A DNA stretch of 18,613 bases from Treponema sp. (GCA_003455655.1 DMQP01000082.1:1-18613), one strand, 5' to 3'. Numbered from the stretch's first letter, positions 7,166 to 13,838 are shown. The notes: generated by a model not told the origin, from the sequence alone. Translations and numbers: made by a program.

Positions 7166-7182
7166 TTGGCACAAAACTTGCA
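7166..7182 (+). promoter_or_regulatory. Sigma-54 (-24/-12) promoter
   Basis: TTGGCACAAAACTTGCA. It matches the consensus TTGGCACG-N4-TTGCW at all conserved positions except A for G after GGCAC. The GG (7168-7169) and GC (7180-7181) are separated by exactly ten bases as RpoN requires. Transcription would begin near 7193, giving a 25-base leader with AAAGAGG before the ATG at 7218. Confidence 0.8.
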
Positions 7183-7217
7183 TATTGTTTATCACAAAAA
7201 AAATTAAAGAGGTACTT

Positions 7218-8315
7218 ATGTCTTACTTACTAGAAAAAACACTCACTTGTAAAAACATGCAGGATGTGGATGCCCTTGCTGCAAAAGTTGCTTTAGGTCG
7301 CATCTCTTCTGTAAAAGCGGCAAATCTACTTATGGATTTTGTCTACCGCAACAAAAACGCTTTTGCCCTAAGCAAAATGCAAGAAGATCATTTTGTCGAC
7401 CTTTTACTTATTATGCGTCCTAAGTTTGAACTTATCTTTGACATTTACAATCCACAAAAGGGACCCTTCTCTGGTTTTTTCTACGGAGTAGTTCGTTGCA
7501 GTTATCGTACTTGGAAAAGACAGCAGGTAAAACTGCTCTGCGCAGAAAATCAAGTTCTTTCAGAAGCAATACTGTACCGCGAAGAACAAGAAGAACGATA
7601 TCAGTACTGTGAAGCGTCAAATGTTTATTTTGAAGAAAAAGAAGAAATACAAAGAGCACCTTTACAAGAGATACAGTCGCTCAGACTCAACAAAGATGCA
7701 CCCATGCAAAGAATTAACACAAACTATTGGGAAAAACATTTTCAAGACATTCGCAAAAAGATAATTATTATTTACGCATTAAAGTCTTATTCTTTTTTAG
7801 ATGAAAATGTAATTCAGCGCGTTATTCAAGAAACAGGCATTGAAGAAAAAAAATTCAGAAGCATGTGTGAAGAGTTAGAAACTTGTCTTTACGCAAAAGA
7901 ACGAAGAAGAAATGCCTGCAAGCGTTCACGAGACAACGCTTACTATTACCGAAACCTCTTTTTAAGCCAACTTGAACTTACCGGAAGTGACAGCGACTTA
8001 GGGCAAAAACTGCTTAGCAAATTTCAACATCAGGATGAGGTATGGAAAAACGCAAATAAAAGACTGAACAAAAAAATCTGCATCGTTTGCCCTACTGCAA
8101 AAAACATTGGTCAAGTTATGGGCTTATCTGCTCGACAAGTTCTTCGTCTTATGAAAGTTGCTCAACAAAACATAGACATTCTTCAGACAAATCGCTATCA
8201 TTCCCCCTATGAAAATATATCTAGCTACCGGCAACATGAACAAAAAGCGCGAAATGCAGCAAATCTTCCCTCAGCATACTATCGTAACACCCAGCGACGA
8301 AGGCCTTCCATTTGA
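7218..8315 (+). CDS. Sigma-factor-like DNA-binding protein, sigma-54 controlled
   Basis: A 365-residue soluble protein that I do not recognise by name. Residues about 56-103 resemble sigma region 2: an amphipathic helix, then IYNPQKGPFSGFFYGVVR and TWKRQQ, comparable to the ECF pattern Y-D-P-x-x-G-x-F-x-x-Y-L-x-x-x-x-R ending in basic residues. Residues about 292-321 (PTAKNIGQVMGLSARQVLRL) form a helix-turn-helix like sigma region 4. The roughly 190 residues between are charged and helical, far longer than the usual region 2-4 linker. The start is the ATG with AAAGAGG five bases upstream. The last 35 codons overlap rdgB out of frame and look like readthrough. It may be an alternative sigma factor or a sigma-derived regulator; moderate confidence in the fold, low in the role. 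Confidence 0.6.
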   Translation: MSYLLEKTLTCKNMQDVDALAAKVALGRISSVKAANLLMDFVYRNKNAFALSKMQEDHFVDLLLIMRPKFELIFDIYNPQKGPFSGFFYGVVRCSYRTWKRQQVKLLCAENQVLSEAILYREEQEERYQYCEASNVYFEEKEEIQRAPLQEIQSLRLNKDAPMQRINTNYWEKHFQDIRKKIIIIYALKSYSFLDENVIQRVIQETGIEEKKFRSMCEELETCLYAKERRRNACKRSRDNAYYYRNLFLSQLELTGSDSDLGQKLLSKFQHQDEVWKNANKRLNKKICIVCPTAKNIGQVMGLSARQVLRLMKVAQQNIDILQTNRYHSPYENISSYRQHEQKARNAANLPSAYYRNTQRRRPSI

Positions 8316-8886
8316 TCCAGAAGAAACAGGAGTAACCTTTTACGAAAACAGTCTTATAAAGGCAAAGGCTCTTTGGGAACTGGTACACTGTCCAGTCATT
8401 GCAGATGATTCAGGCATTTGTGTCGATGCACTAGACGGAGTTCCAGGAATATATTCCTCACGTTACGCAGGTCCTCAATTTCCTCAGGGTAAAGGCGATG
8501 GAATAAAAACTCCCCAGCAAGAACAAAACCGTATGCTTATTGAACAACTGAACGCTGCACTCTCAAAAGGCCTGGACATTGAAGAAGGCAAAAAAGCAGG
8601 AAAATTCACTTACGGTCCTCGAACTGCCCACTACACTTGTGCAATGGTGCTTTACCAGGGACCAGACAGACTCTATGTAGCCCAAGACATTATGGAAGGT
8701 AGTCTTGTTGAATCAATAGAAGATGCCCATGGAAGTGGCGGTTTTGGTTACGACCCCATTTTCTTCTTACCCCAGTACCAAAAAACAGCTGCAGATTTAA
8801 GACCTGACCAAAAAAACGCCATAAGTCACCGAGGAAAAGCCTCTCGAGCACTAAAAGCTTTGGTAGATGCACTAAAAGCAGACTGA
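8209..8886 (+). CDS. rdgB: dITP/XTP pyrophosphatase (RdgB/HAM1 family)
   Basis: The enzyme hydrolyses non-canonical purine triphosphates (ITP, dITP, XTP) to monophosphates and pyrophosphate, cleaning the nucleotide pool. Motifs: LATGNMNKKRE (substrate-binding N-terminus), VTFYENSLIKAKA, IADDSGICVDALDGVPGIYS with the catalytic Asp, GSGGFGYDPIFF and NAISHRGKA. At 225 residues it exceeds the roughly 197 of E. coli RdgB because of an extra segment between SSRYAG and HYTCAMVL (about residues 88-138). The ATG at 8209 fits the family N-terminus exactly but has no Shine-Dalgarno sequence and lies 107 bases inside the preceding reading frame, so translation probably depends on coupling. Confidence 0.94.
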   Translation: MKIYLATGNMNKKREMQQIFPQHTIVTPSDEGLPFDPEETGVTFYENSLIKAKALWELVHCPVIADDSGICVDALDGVPGIYSSRYAGPQFPQGKGDGIKTPQQEQNRMLIEQLNAALSKGLDIEEGKKAGKFTYGPRTAHYTCAMVLYQGPDRLYVAQDIMEGSLVESIEDAHGSGGFGYDPIFFLPQYQKTAADLRPDQKNAISHRGKASRALKALVDALKAD

Positions 8887-8896
8887 TTTTAGCAAA

Positions 8897-8940
8897 AAAT
8901 TAAAAAAATTCAAAAAAAATGCATTTTTTTAAAAATTTTA
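8897..8940 (+). terminator. A/T palindrome after rdgB; possible terminator or UP element
   Basis: The stretch after rdgB is almost pure A/T and contains an 18-base perfect palindrome, AAAAAAATGCATTTTTTT (8913-8930). As RNA it would form a weak A-U hairpin ending in U residues, which may terminate rdgB transcription. It also ends directly before the flaB promoter, where AT tracts can bind the alpha C-terminal domain. Confidence 0.35.
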
Positions 8941-8941
8941 C

Positions 8942-8969
8942 TAAAGTTTTCTGTTGTTCCCTCCGAAAA
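8942..8969 (+). promoter_or_regulatory. Sigma-28 (FliA)-type promoter of flaB copy 1
   Basis: TAAAGTTT at 8942-8949 is a perfect -35 for the flagellar sigma factor. TCCGAAAA at 8962-8969 matches GCCGATAA at 6/8 positions, with a spacer one base longer than the ideal. Transcription would begin at about 8975, giving a leader of about 155 bases. Confidence 0.6.
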
Positions 8970-9028
8970 TAAGTGATGAAGAACCATGGGTGTATGGATT
9001 CGTATGGACACCGCACTCAGGAGCTTCA

Positions 9029-9079
9029 TGTAAAAGCAGAGCAGATGTAGCCTTGTAATGCAGATGCTCTTCTTTTACA
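9029..9079 (+). promoter_or_regulatory. Long hairpin in the flaB copy 1 leader
   Basis: TGTAAAAG-C-AGAGCA (9029-9043) pairs with TGCTCT-T-CTTTTACA (9065-9079): 14 base pairs with a single C/T mismatch and a 21-base loop. It lies between the promoter and the CsrA-type hairpin. No U-tract follows, so it is not a terminator; it may stabilise the message or shape the leader. Confidence 0.6.
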
Positions 9080-9082
9080 ACA

Positions 9083-9104
9083 CAGACAGAAAGGATTCTG
9101 TCTG
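9083..9104 (+). promoter_or_regulatory. Probable CsrA-binding hairpin, flaB copy 1
   Basis: CAGACAGAA and TTCTGTCTG form a perfect 9-base-pair stem closing the four-base loop AGGA. CsrA is known to bind A-x-GGA presented in a hairpin loop (consensus RUACARGGAUGU; ARGGAU is matched here). A second GGA is in the ribosome site GGAGGA (9118-9123), 25 bases downstream and seven bases before the ATG. CsrA bound at both sites would block translation, as known for Bacillus hag. Confidence 0.6.
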
Positions 9105-9130
9105 ACAACAATTCCACGGAGGAACAAACT

Positions 9131-9991
9131 ATGGTCATCAACCACAACATGTCCGCAATGTATTCCAATCGCGTGCTGGGGATCTCAAATCTCAACATCA
9201 CGAAAGATATGGAAAAACTCTCATCAGGCGAAAAAATCAACCGTGCAGGCGACGACGCTTCAGGACTTGCAGTATCTGAAAAGATGCGCAGTCAGATCCG
9301 CGGCTTGAACCAGGCTTCTCGCAACGCTCAGAATGGCATCAGCTTTATCCAGACAACAGAAGGTTATCTGCAGGAAACTGAAGACATCATTCAGCGCATC
9401 CGCGAACTTGCTGTTCAGTCAAGCAACGGTATCTATACCGACGAAGACCGCATGCAGATTCAGGTTGAAGTAAGCTCACTTGTTGCAGAGGTAGACCGTA
9501 TTGCAAGCCACGCACAGTTCAACGGTATGAACATGCTGACTGGCCGCTTTGCTATGTCTACAGGTGAAAACACCCCTACTGCTTCTATGTGGCTCCACAT
9601 TGGTGCAAACATGGATCAGCGCACTCAGGTGTTTATTGGAACAATGACTGCTACCTCTTTGGGCCTGCGTGAACTGGGTTCAGAAGGTATCATGAGCATT
9701 GCGACTCCGGATGAGGCCAACCGCTCAATTGGTACACTCGACGAAGCTATCAAGAAGATCAACAAACAGCGTGCTGATCTTGGTGCATACCAGAACCGCC
9801 TTGAATACACTGTTAAGGGTCTTGACGTTGCAGCTGAAAATACTCAGGCAGCAGAGTCAACAATCCGCGACACCAACATGGCAGCTCAGATGGTTGAATT
9901 CACCAAGAATCAGGTGCTCACACAGGCAGGAACAGCTATGCTGGCTCAGGCTAACAGCCAGTCACAAAATGTCTTGTCATTGTTGAGATAG
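9131..9991 (+). CDS. flaB: Flagellin FlaB, copy 1 (periplasmic flagellar core)
   Basis: A 286-residue flagellin with the D0/D1 helices conserved at both ends ([55 protein letters not shown]-terminal [20 protein letters not shown] and [12 protein letters not shown]) and almost no variable D2/D3, typical of spirochaete FlaB, which forms the core of the periplasmic filament. There is no signal peptide, consistent with type III export. GGAGGA seven bases before the ATG is a strong ribosome site. Codon use differs from neighbouring genes (CAG, CGC, CTG, GGC preferred over CAA, AGA, TTA), as expected for a very abundant protein. Which numbered FlaB paralogue it matches is not determined. Confidence 0.96.
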   Translation: MVINHNMSAMYSNRVLGISNLNITKDMEKLSSGEKINRAGDDASGLAVSEKMRSQIRGLNQASRNAQNGISFIQTTEGYLQETEDIIQRIRELAVQSSNGIYTDEDRMQIQVEVSSLVAEVDRIASHAQFNGMNMLTGRFAMSTGENTPTASMWLHIGANMDQRTQVFIGTMTATSLGLRELGSEGIMSIATPDEANRSIGTLDEAIKKINKQRADLGAYQNRLEYTVKGLDVAAENTQAAESTIRDTNMAAQMVEFTKNQVLTQAGTAMLAQANSQSQNVLSLLR

Positions 9992-10002
9992 TGGTGTATA
10001 AT
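9974..10002 (+). promoter_or_regulatory. Sigma-70 promoter before flaB copy 2
   Basis: TTGTCA, 17 bases, TATAAT (9997-10002), the -35 lying within the last codons of flaB copy 1 and the -10 just after its stop. This close match to the housekeeping consensus would start transcription at about 10009, giving flaB copy 2 a leader of nearly 300 bases. Confidence 0.5.
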
Positions 10003-10051
10003 AGTCAGTGGGTTATAGGGTTTTCCCTACCCCGCTGACTGTGCGGTTTTT
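10003..10051 (+). terminator. Terminator/alternative hairpins after flaB copy 1
   Basis: AGTCAGTGGG (10003-10012) pairs with CCCGCTGACT (10031-10040), with TAGGG/CCCTA inside and a TTTT loop: about 15 base pairs. An alternative short hairpin uses the same bases: CCGC (10032-10035), loop TGACTGT, GCGG (10043-10046), followed at once by TTTTT, a classical intrinsic terminator. The two structures exclude each other. The element probably ends flaB copy 1 transcription, at least partly. Confidence 0.6.
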
Positions 10052-10087
10052 CCTACTTGAAAAATCCGTTTTAACAGAAGCAATTTT

Positions 10088-10106
10088 GTCCGCATTCAGC
10101 GCGGAC
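10088..10106 (+). other. Short hairpin in the flaB1-flaB2 spacer
   Basis: GTCCGC and GCGGAC pair perfectly across a seven-base loop (10094-10100), with T-rich flanks (TTTTG before, TTTGATCTTTG after). It could be a second weak terminator. A poor housekeeping-type promoter follows (TTGAAA 10115-10120, 17 bases, TGTAAC 10138-10143), which would start messages just before the CsrA-type hairpin. The rest of 10052-10150 shows no gene on either strand that I trust. Confidence 0.3.
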
Positions 10107-10152
10107 TTTGATCTTTGAAAACAGCTCTTTATGAGTCTGTAACAGCATAGGC

Positions 10153-10198
10153 GGTTGTTCTTTTCTGCCGTACAAGGAGACGGAAGCGAGCAACGGTT
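10153..10198 (+). promoter_or_regulatory. Probable CsrA-binding hairpin, flaB copy 2
   Basis: The stem from 10157-10171 to 10180-10194 has twelve pairs (two of them G-U) and three single mismatches, and can be extended outward by wobble pairs. It closes the eight-base loop ACAAGGAG. GTACAAGGA (10170-10178) matches the first nine positions of the CsrA consensus RUACARGGAUGU perfectly, and the GGA is in the loop as required. A second GGA lies in the GGAGGG ribosome site (10295-10300). Confidence 0.6.
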
Positions 10199-10251
10199 CC
10201 TGCTGAAAGGGGCTGAATTAAAGCCGGGGGCGCAATAACCGGTTTTTACCC

Positions 10252-10300
10252 GTACAGACAGGCGTGAGGCACGAAGCCTTATGTACCGAATCATGGAGGG
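10252..10300 (+). promoter_or_regulatory. Structured RNA before the flaB copy 2 ribosome site
   Basis: GTACA (10252-10256) pairs with TGTAC (10282-10286), AGGC (10260-10263) with GCCT (10276-10279), and GTG with CAC at the tip around an AGG loop. It ends nine bases before the GGAGGG ribosome site, which lies six bases before the ATG at 10307. A weaker GGCT/AGCC hairpin lies at 10211-10225. Together with the upstream CsrA-type hairpin this makes the leader highly structured. Confidence 0.45.
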
Positions 10301-10306
10301 CACATT

Positions 10307-11161
10307 ATGGTAATTAACCACAACATGAGCTCAATGTATGCTAACAGAGTTCTGGGCATTTCTAATGACCAGCTGATGGGCAGCATTGAGAAGCTTAGCT
10401 CTGGAGAAAAAATCAACAGAGCTGGAGACGACGCTTCAGGACTTGCCGTATCTGAAAAGATGCGCAGCCAGGTACGCGGACTTAATCAGGCTAACCGAAA
10501 CATTCAGAATGGTGTTTCCTTTATCCAGACCACCGAAGGTTACCTGCAGGAAACACAGGATATCCTTCAGCGTATCCGCGAACTTTCTGTTCAGTCTGCA
10601 AACGGTATCTACACAGATGAAGACCGCATGCAGATTCAGGTTGAAGTTTCCCAGCTGGTATCTGAGGTTGACCGCATTGCAAGCCAGGCACAGTTCAATG
10701 GAATGAACTTACTGACCGGTTCTTTTGCAGCAAACTCAGCAAGTGGACGCATTATGCAGTTCCAGGTTGGAGCAAACATGGACCAGAATGCCCGTGTATA
10801 CATCGGAACCATGACCGCACAGGCTCTTGGACTCCGCGGAACACAGGGTACAGACGAGCAGATTAGCATTTCGTCACCAGATAGCGCAAACCAGGTAATC
10901 GGAACGGTTGACCAGGCATTGAAAGCTGTTTCTCGCCAGAGAGCAGATCTTGGTGCTTATCAGAACCGCTTTGAACTTGCCGCTAAGGGAGTAGCCGTAG
11001 CTGCAGAAAACACACAGAGTGCAGAATCAGTAATTCGCGACACTAACATGGCTGCAGAGATGGTTGAGTTCACAAAGAACCAAGTACTTACCCAGGCCGG
11101 CACCGCAATGCTTGCGCAAGCAAACAGCCAGTCACAGAATGTACTGGCCTTGTTACAGTAG
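10307..11161 (+). CDS. flaB: Flagellin FlaB, copy 2 (periplasmic flagellar core)
   Basis: A 284-residue paralogue of the preceding flagellin, in tandem and highly similar at protein and DNA level (shared MVINHNMS start, [68 protein letters not shown] end). Differences are concentrated in the centre (about 140-215) and the final residue (Q instead of R). It is another core filament subunit of the periplasmic flagellum. Its strong GGAGGG ribosome site follows a long structured leader unlike that of copy 1, so the two may be expressed at different times or levels. Codon use is equally biased. The high similarity makes recombination between the copies possible. Confidence 0.96.
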   Translation: MVINHNMSSMYANRVLGISNDQLMGSIEKLSSGEKINRAGDDASGLAVSEKMRSQVRGLNQANRNIQNGVSFIQTTEGYLQETQDILQRIRELSVQSANGIYTDEDRMQIQVEVSQLVSEVDRIASQAQFNGMNLLTGSFAANSASGRIMQFQVGANMDQNARVYIGTMTAQALGLRGTQGTDEQISISSPDSANQVIGTVDQALKAVSRQRADLGAYQNRFELAAKGVAVAAENTQSAESVIRDTNMAAEMVEFTKNQVLTQAGTAMLAQANSQSQNVLALLQ

Positions 11162-11234
11162 TATAAAAAGTAAGGTGGTTTGTTTTAAGAGAAATCTGGA
11201 TGTCTTCTTTTAGAGCAGACAACTTACCAAGAGA

Positions 11235-11256
11235 AAGGAGGGGGTGCGCCCCCCTT
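11235..11256 (+). other. G/C hairpin with a buried GGAGG upstream of flaG
   Basis: AAGG-A-GGGG pairs with CCCC-CCTT around a GTGCG loop, with one bulged A. There is no U-tract after it, so it is not a standard terminator. Its 5' arm contains GGAGG, duplicating the real flaG ribosome site GGAGGA (11274-11279), which lies six bases before the ATG. The rest of the 11162-11285 spacer shows no clear promoter. Confidence 0.5.
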
Positions 11257-11285
11257 CCCCACTCTTACTTTCAGGAGGAAGGTCC

Positions 11286-11666
11286 ATGAATGCAATGAGT
11301 ATGATTGGACAGACAGTGGCAATGGATGGCCGCGCAATTTATTCAGCACAAGTTTTGCCGACGGCAAAGCGTTCAGTACCGGTTCAAAACGGACCGTTTC
11401 CTGATAGCTCAGCCGAAGTGGCACAAAACATTGCCCAGAGACTGTCCGAAACAAAGGCCGACGTTCAGGAGTTGCAAAGACTCTCGGACATGGTAATGGG
11501 ACACAAGCTGCAGTTTAATGTTAACGAACAGCTTGGTCGTGTAGTCGTAAAAGTTATCGACTCGTCTACTAATGAAATCATTAGGGAAATCCCTTCAGAA
11601 GATGTGCAGAAATTGCAGATCCGCATGAAGCAGGCGATCGGTGTTCTTTTCGACCAAACAATCTGA
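11286..11666 (+). CDS. flaG: FlaG family flagellar protein
   Basis: A 126-residue protein whose C-terminal half is the FlaG domain: KLQFNVNEQLGRVVVKVIDS, then TNEIIREIPSEDVQKLQIR and a GVLFDQ end. FlaG affects filament length and behaviour in several bacteria; the N-terminal half is unstructured and variable, as usual. The ATG at 11286 follows GGAGGA at good spacing; the reading frame stays open upstream to 11244, but that part has no ribosome site and reads through the G/C hairpin. Position between flagellin and fliD is the standard one for this gene. Confidence 0.88.
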   Translation: MNAMSMIGQTVAMDGRAIYSAQVLPTAKRSVPVQNGPFPDSSAEVAQNIAQRLSETKADVQELQRLSDMVMGHKLQFNVNEQLGRVVVKVIDSSTNEIIREIPSEDVQKLQIRMKQAIGVLFDQTI

Positions 11667-11670
11667 CGGC

Positions 11671-11712
11671 AAATACGCTGTTACAAGGCGGCGTATTTGT
11701 TGTTCTTTAAAG
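11671..11712 (+). terminator. Hairpin after flaG
   Basis: AAATACGC (11671-11678) and GCGTATTT (11691-11698) are perfect 8-base arms with a 12-base loop, starting four bases after the flaG stop and followed by the T-rich GTTGTTCTTT. It looks like an intrinsic terminator or partial attenuator reducing transcription into fliD. Confidence 0.55.
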
Positions 11713-11746
11713 TGAAGACACCTCTTTATAAGGACTGGTACACGAG

Positions 11747-13828
11747 ATGGCAAGCAGCGGACTAAGTATACCCGGCGTTACAGACAAATACGGAACCAAC
11801 GATCTTGTTGAGTCTCTGATGGAAGTCGAGCGCATTCCACTTAAACGTGAGCAAGCGACACTCGAAACATATCAGAATCAGCAGAGTGCGTGGCAAGAAA
11901 TAAACCGCAAAATGTCATCACTTCGCGAAAGTGTTAAATCACTGTATTCATTTGAAAATCCCTTCAATTCAAAACTCACTTCTTCATCTGACGAAAATGC
12001 CATAACCGCAGATGCAACTCGAGATGCAGACTTTGGCACCATAAAAATTGATGTCATACATCCTGCTTCTGCAGATCGTTTTATGAGTGGCAGAATAGAC
12101 AACGACACTGAAGTTCCCCAAGGCAGATACACTTTTACCGTGGGAGAAAAAACAGTTGACTTTAACTGGAAAGGTGGCAAACTTTCAGATTTTGTAACTG
12201 CCCTAAACAAACGAGGTGGGAACACAATCAAAGCAAGCCTTATTGGCATATCTTCAAAAAAGAAAGCACTCGTTATAGAAAGCCTTATTCCTGGAGCAGA
12301 CAATCGACTTCAGTTTAAAAATGACGCACTCACCTTTGCAAAAAGCATAGAAATGATTGCAGATGTTCCCGTAGAAAAAACAGAATTTTCTTCATCAATT
12401 TCAGAATATAAAAGCGCACAAACAAAAGACTTAAAGTCTCAGCAAGGCATGCCTGCAATTTCTAAAGACAATGTGCGTATACAAGACTCAACCATTACCG
12501 TCTTACCCCGTGGTGGCGTAGAGATTCCTATTCCCGAAAGTGTTCAATCAGATCGCACTCAGCAAATTAGTTTTACCTTTGCAGAAGAAGACACAGCAGA
12601 CATTACCGAAGAAATAAATGCTGGAGCAAACGGCCCTAACCTTCCCGATGCAGGTGGCATTACATTCAGTGGAATTTTTATTAACAACAACCCCAGCGAT
12701 TCAACCGTTCAAACTCCAGCTACACAACAAAAACCAGTACAGCTTAAACCCATTAGCGACGATCGCATGCTCTTTGTAAAAACAAAAGACGGCATTGAGT
12801 TTGCAGTTGACCTTGATGAATTTGAACCAGACTCTGAGACAGGCCTTCGCACAGTTAAAATCAATATGGAAGATTACGAAGGTGCAGTTGCTGTCGTAGT
12901 AAGAAACAGCAATACCGCAAAAACACTGACGCTTTCTGTTCCCCAAGCAACAAATGAAGCAGATGCCTTAGGATATGCACCTCTTAACCCCATAGCAACC
13001 GCCTCTGATGCAGAGTTTAAATACGAAGGCATTACCCTTACCCGTAGCACAAACGACATAGACGATGTTATTCCTAATGTAACACTTCACTTACACGATG
13101 CTACAGAAAAAACAGCAACTCTCAAAATCGAACCAGATGTTGATGCAGCAAAAGAAGCACTTATTACTTTTGTAGGTCAGTACAATCAGGTTATTGCAGA
13201 AATGAATATTCTTTCGCAAACAAAACCAGATATTATTAACGAACTTGAATACTTAACTGATGCGGAAGTTGAAAAAGCAAATGAGCGCTTGGGCATGTTC
13301 CAAGGTGATATGTCTTTAACCAGCGGCAAAAGTTCTTTACAGCGAATTGTTTCTGGCAGTTACCGTTACTCAGAAGATGCAACAGTCACCATGTTAAGTC
13401 AGTTAGGCATTTCGTCAAACGCAAGTGGTGGAACTGGTGGTTACAATGCATCTCAGTTACGTGGATATCTTGAAATAAACGAAAAGACTTTGGATTCTTT
13501 CCTTGAAAATAATCTTTCTGCCATTAAAGATTTGTTTGGCTACGATTCTGATGGCGATTTAATTATTGATAACGGAATTGGATATCTTTTAGACAAACAG
13601 CTTTCTGCTTGGGTTCAGACAGGAGGAATTCTTTCTAACAAAATTTCTTCCCTTACCACACGCATTGACGCTTCAAACAAAAAAATTACACAATTGGAAA
13701 CTCAGCTTGAACAAAAAGAAGCTGAACTTAAAAATAAATATGCAACCATGCAGGGAACACTTAACAGTTTGGAAAGCCAGCAGACAAGCATAAGCAACTG
13801 GGCAAATCAGGGCAACAACAACAGATAA
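11747..13828 (+). CDS. fliD: Flagellar hook-associated protein 2 (filament cap)
   Basis: FliD forms the cap at the filament tip and folds incoming flagellin. The 693-residue protein opens with SGLSIPGVTDKYGTNDLVES and a coiled-coil-prone FliD_N domain (to about residue 110). It ends with a FliD_C domain (about 430-685) containing ALITFVGQYNQVIAEMN, LSQLGISSNAS and a heptad-rich helix (KISSLTTRIDASNKKITQLE). Between lies a long insertion with a proline/glutamine linker (about 310-330) and two beta-rich blocks, which makes it larger than enterobacterial FliD but usual for treponemes as I know them. The ribosome site is poor (AAGGA, 16 bases before the ATG). It precedes an unrecognised gene by ten bases. 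Confidence 0.93.
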   Translation: MASSGLSIPGVTDKYGTNDLVESLMEVERIPLKREQATLETYQNQQSAWQEINRKMSSLRESVKSLYSFENPFNSKLTSSSDENAITADATRDADFGTIKIDVIHPASADRFMSGRIDNDTEVPQGRYTFTVGEKTVDFNWKGGKLSDFVTALNKRGGNTIKASLIGISSKKKALVIESLIPGADNRLQFKNDALTFAKSIEMIADVPVEKTEFSSSISEYKSAQTKDLKSQQGMPAISKDNVRIQDSTITVLPRGGVEIPIPESVQSDRTQQISFTFAEEDTADITEEINAGANGPNLPDAGGITFSGIFINNNPSDSTVQTPATQQKPVQLKPISDDRMLFVKTKDGIEFAVDLDEFEPDSETGLRTVKINMEDYEGAVAVVVRNSNTAKTLTLSVPQATNEADALGYAPLNPIATASDAEFKYEGITLTRSTNDIDDVIPNVTLHLHDATEKTATLKIEPDVDAAKEALITFVGQYNQVIAEMNILSQTKPDIINELEYLTDAEVEKANERLGMFQGDMSLTSGKSSLQRIVSGSYRYSEDATVTMLSQLGISSNASGGTGGYNASQLRGYLEINEKTLDSFLENNLSAIKDLFGYDSDGDLIIDNGIGYLLDKQLSAWVQTGGILSNKISSLTTRIDASNKKITQLETQLEQKEAELKNKYATMQGTLNSLESQQTSISNWANQGNNNR

Positions 13829-13838
13829 GGGGGATACC

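Noticed and set aside
9083..9104. Perfect hairpin in the flaB copy 1 leader as an intrinsic terminator
   Set aside because: No U-tract follows (ACAACAATT), and the loop AGGA with a downstream GGAGGA fits a CsrA site instead.
8941..9240. 99-codon minus-strand frame over the flaB copy 1 promoter and leader
   Set aside because: It begins within the conserved flagellin N-terminus and would read across a promoter and two RNA hairpins; no ribosome site.
10219..10245. Sigma-28 promoter for flaB copy 2 (TAAA-N15-ACCGGTTT)
   Set aside because: Only CCG matches in the -10 element; the region is better explained as leader RNA.
10013..10321. 102-codon minus-strand frame spanning the flaB1-flaB2 spacer
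   Set aside because: It starts inside flaB copy 2, covers the structured leader and terminator in antisense, and its translation is Arg/Ser/Cys-rich with no recognisable domain. The leader RNA explains the sequence better.
9131..11161. Two flaB copies as an assembly duplication
   Set aside because: They differ at many positions, including central deletions, and have unrelated leaders, so they are genuine paralogues.
11244..11285. Longer N-terminus for FlaG
   Set aside because: The extra residues translate the G/C hairpin and ribosome site; GGAGGA before 11286 fixes the start.
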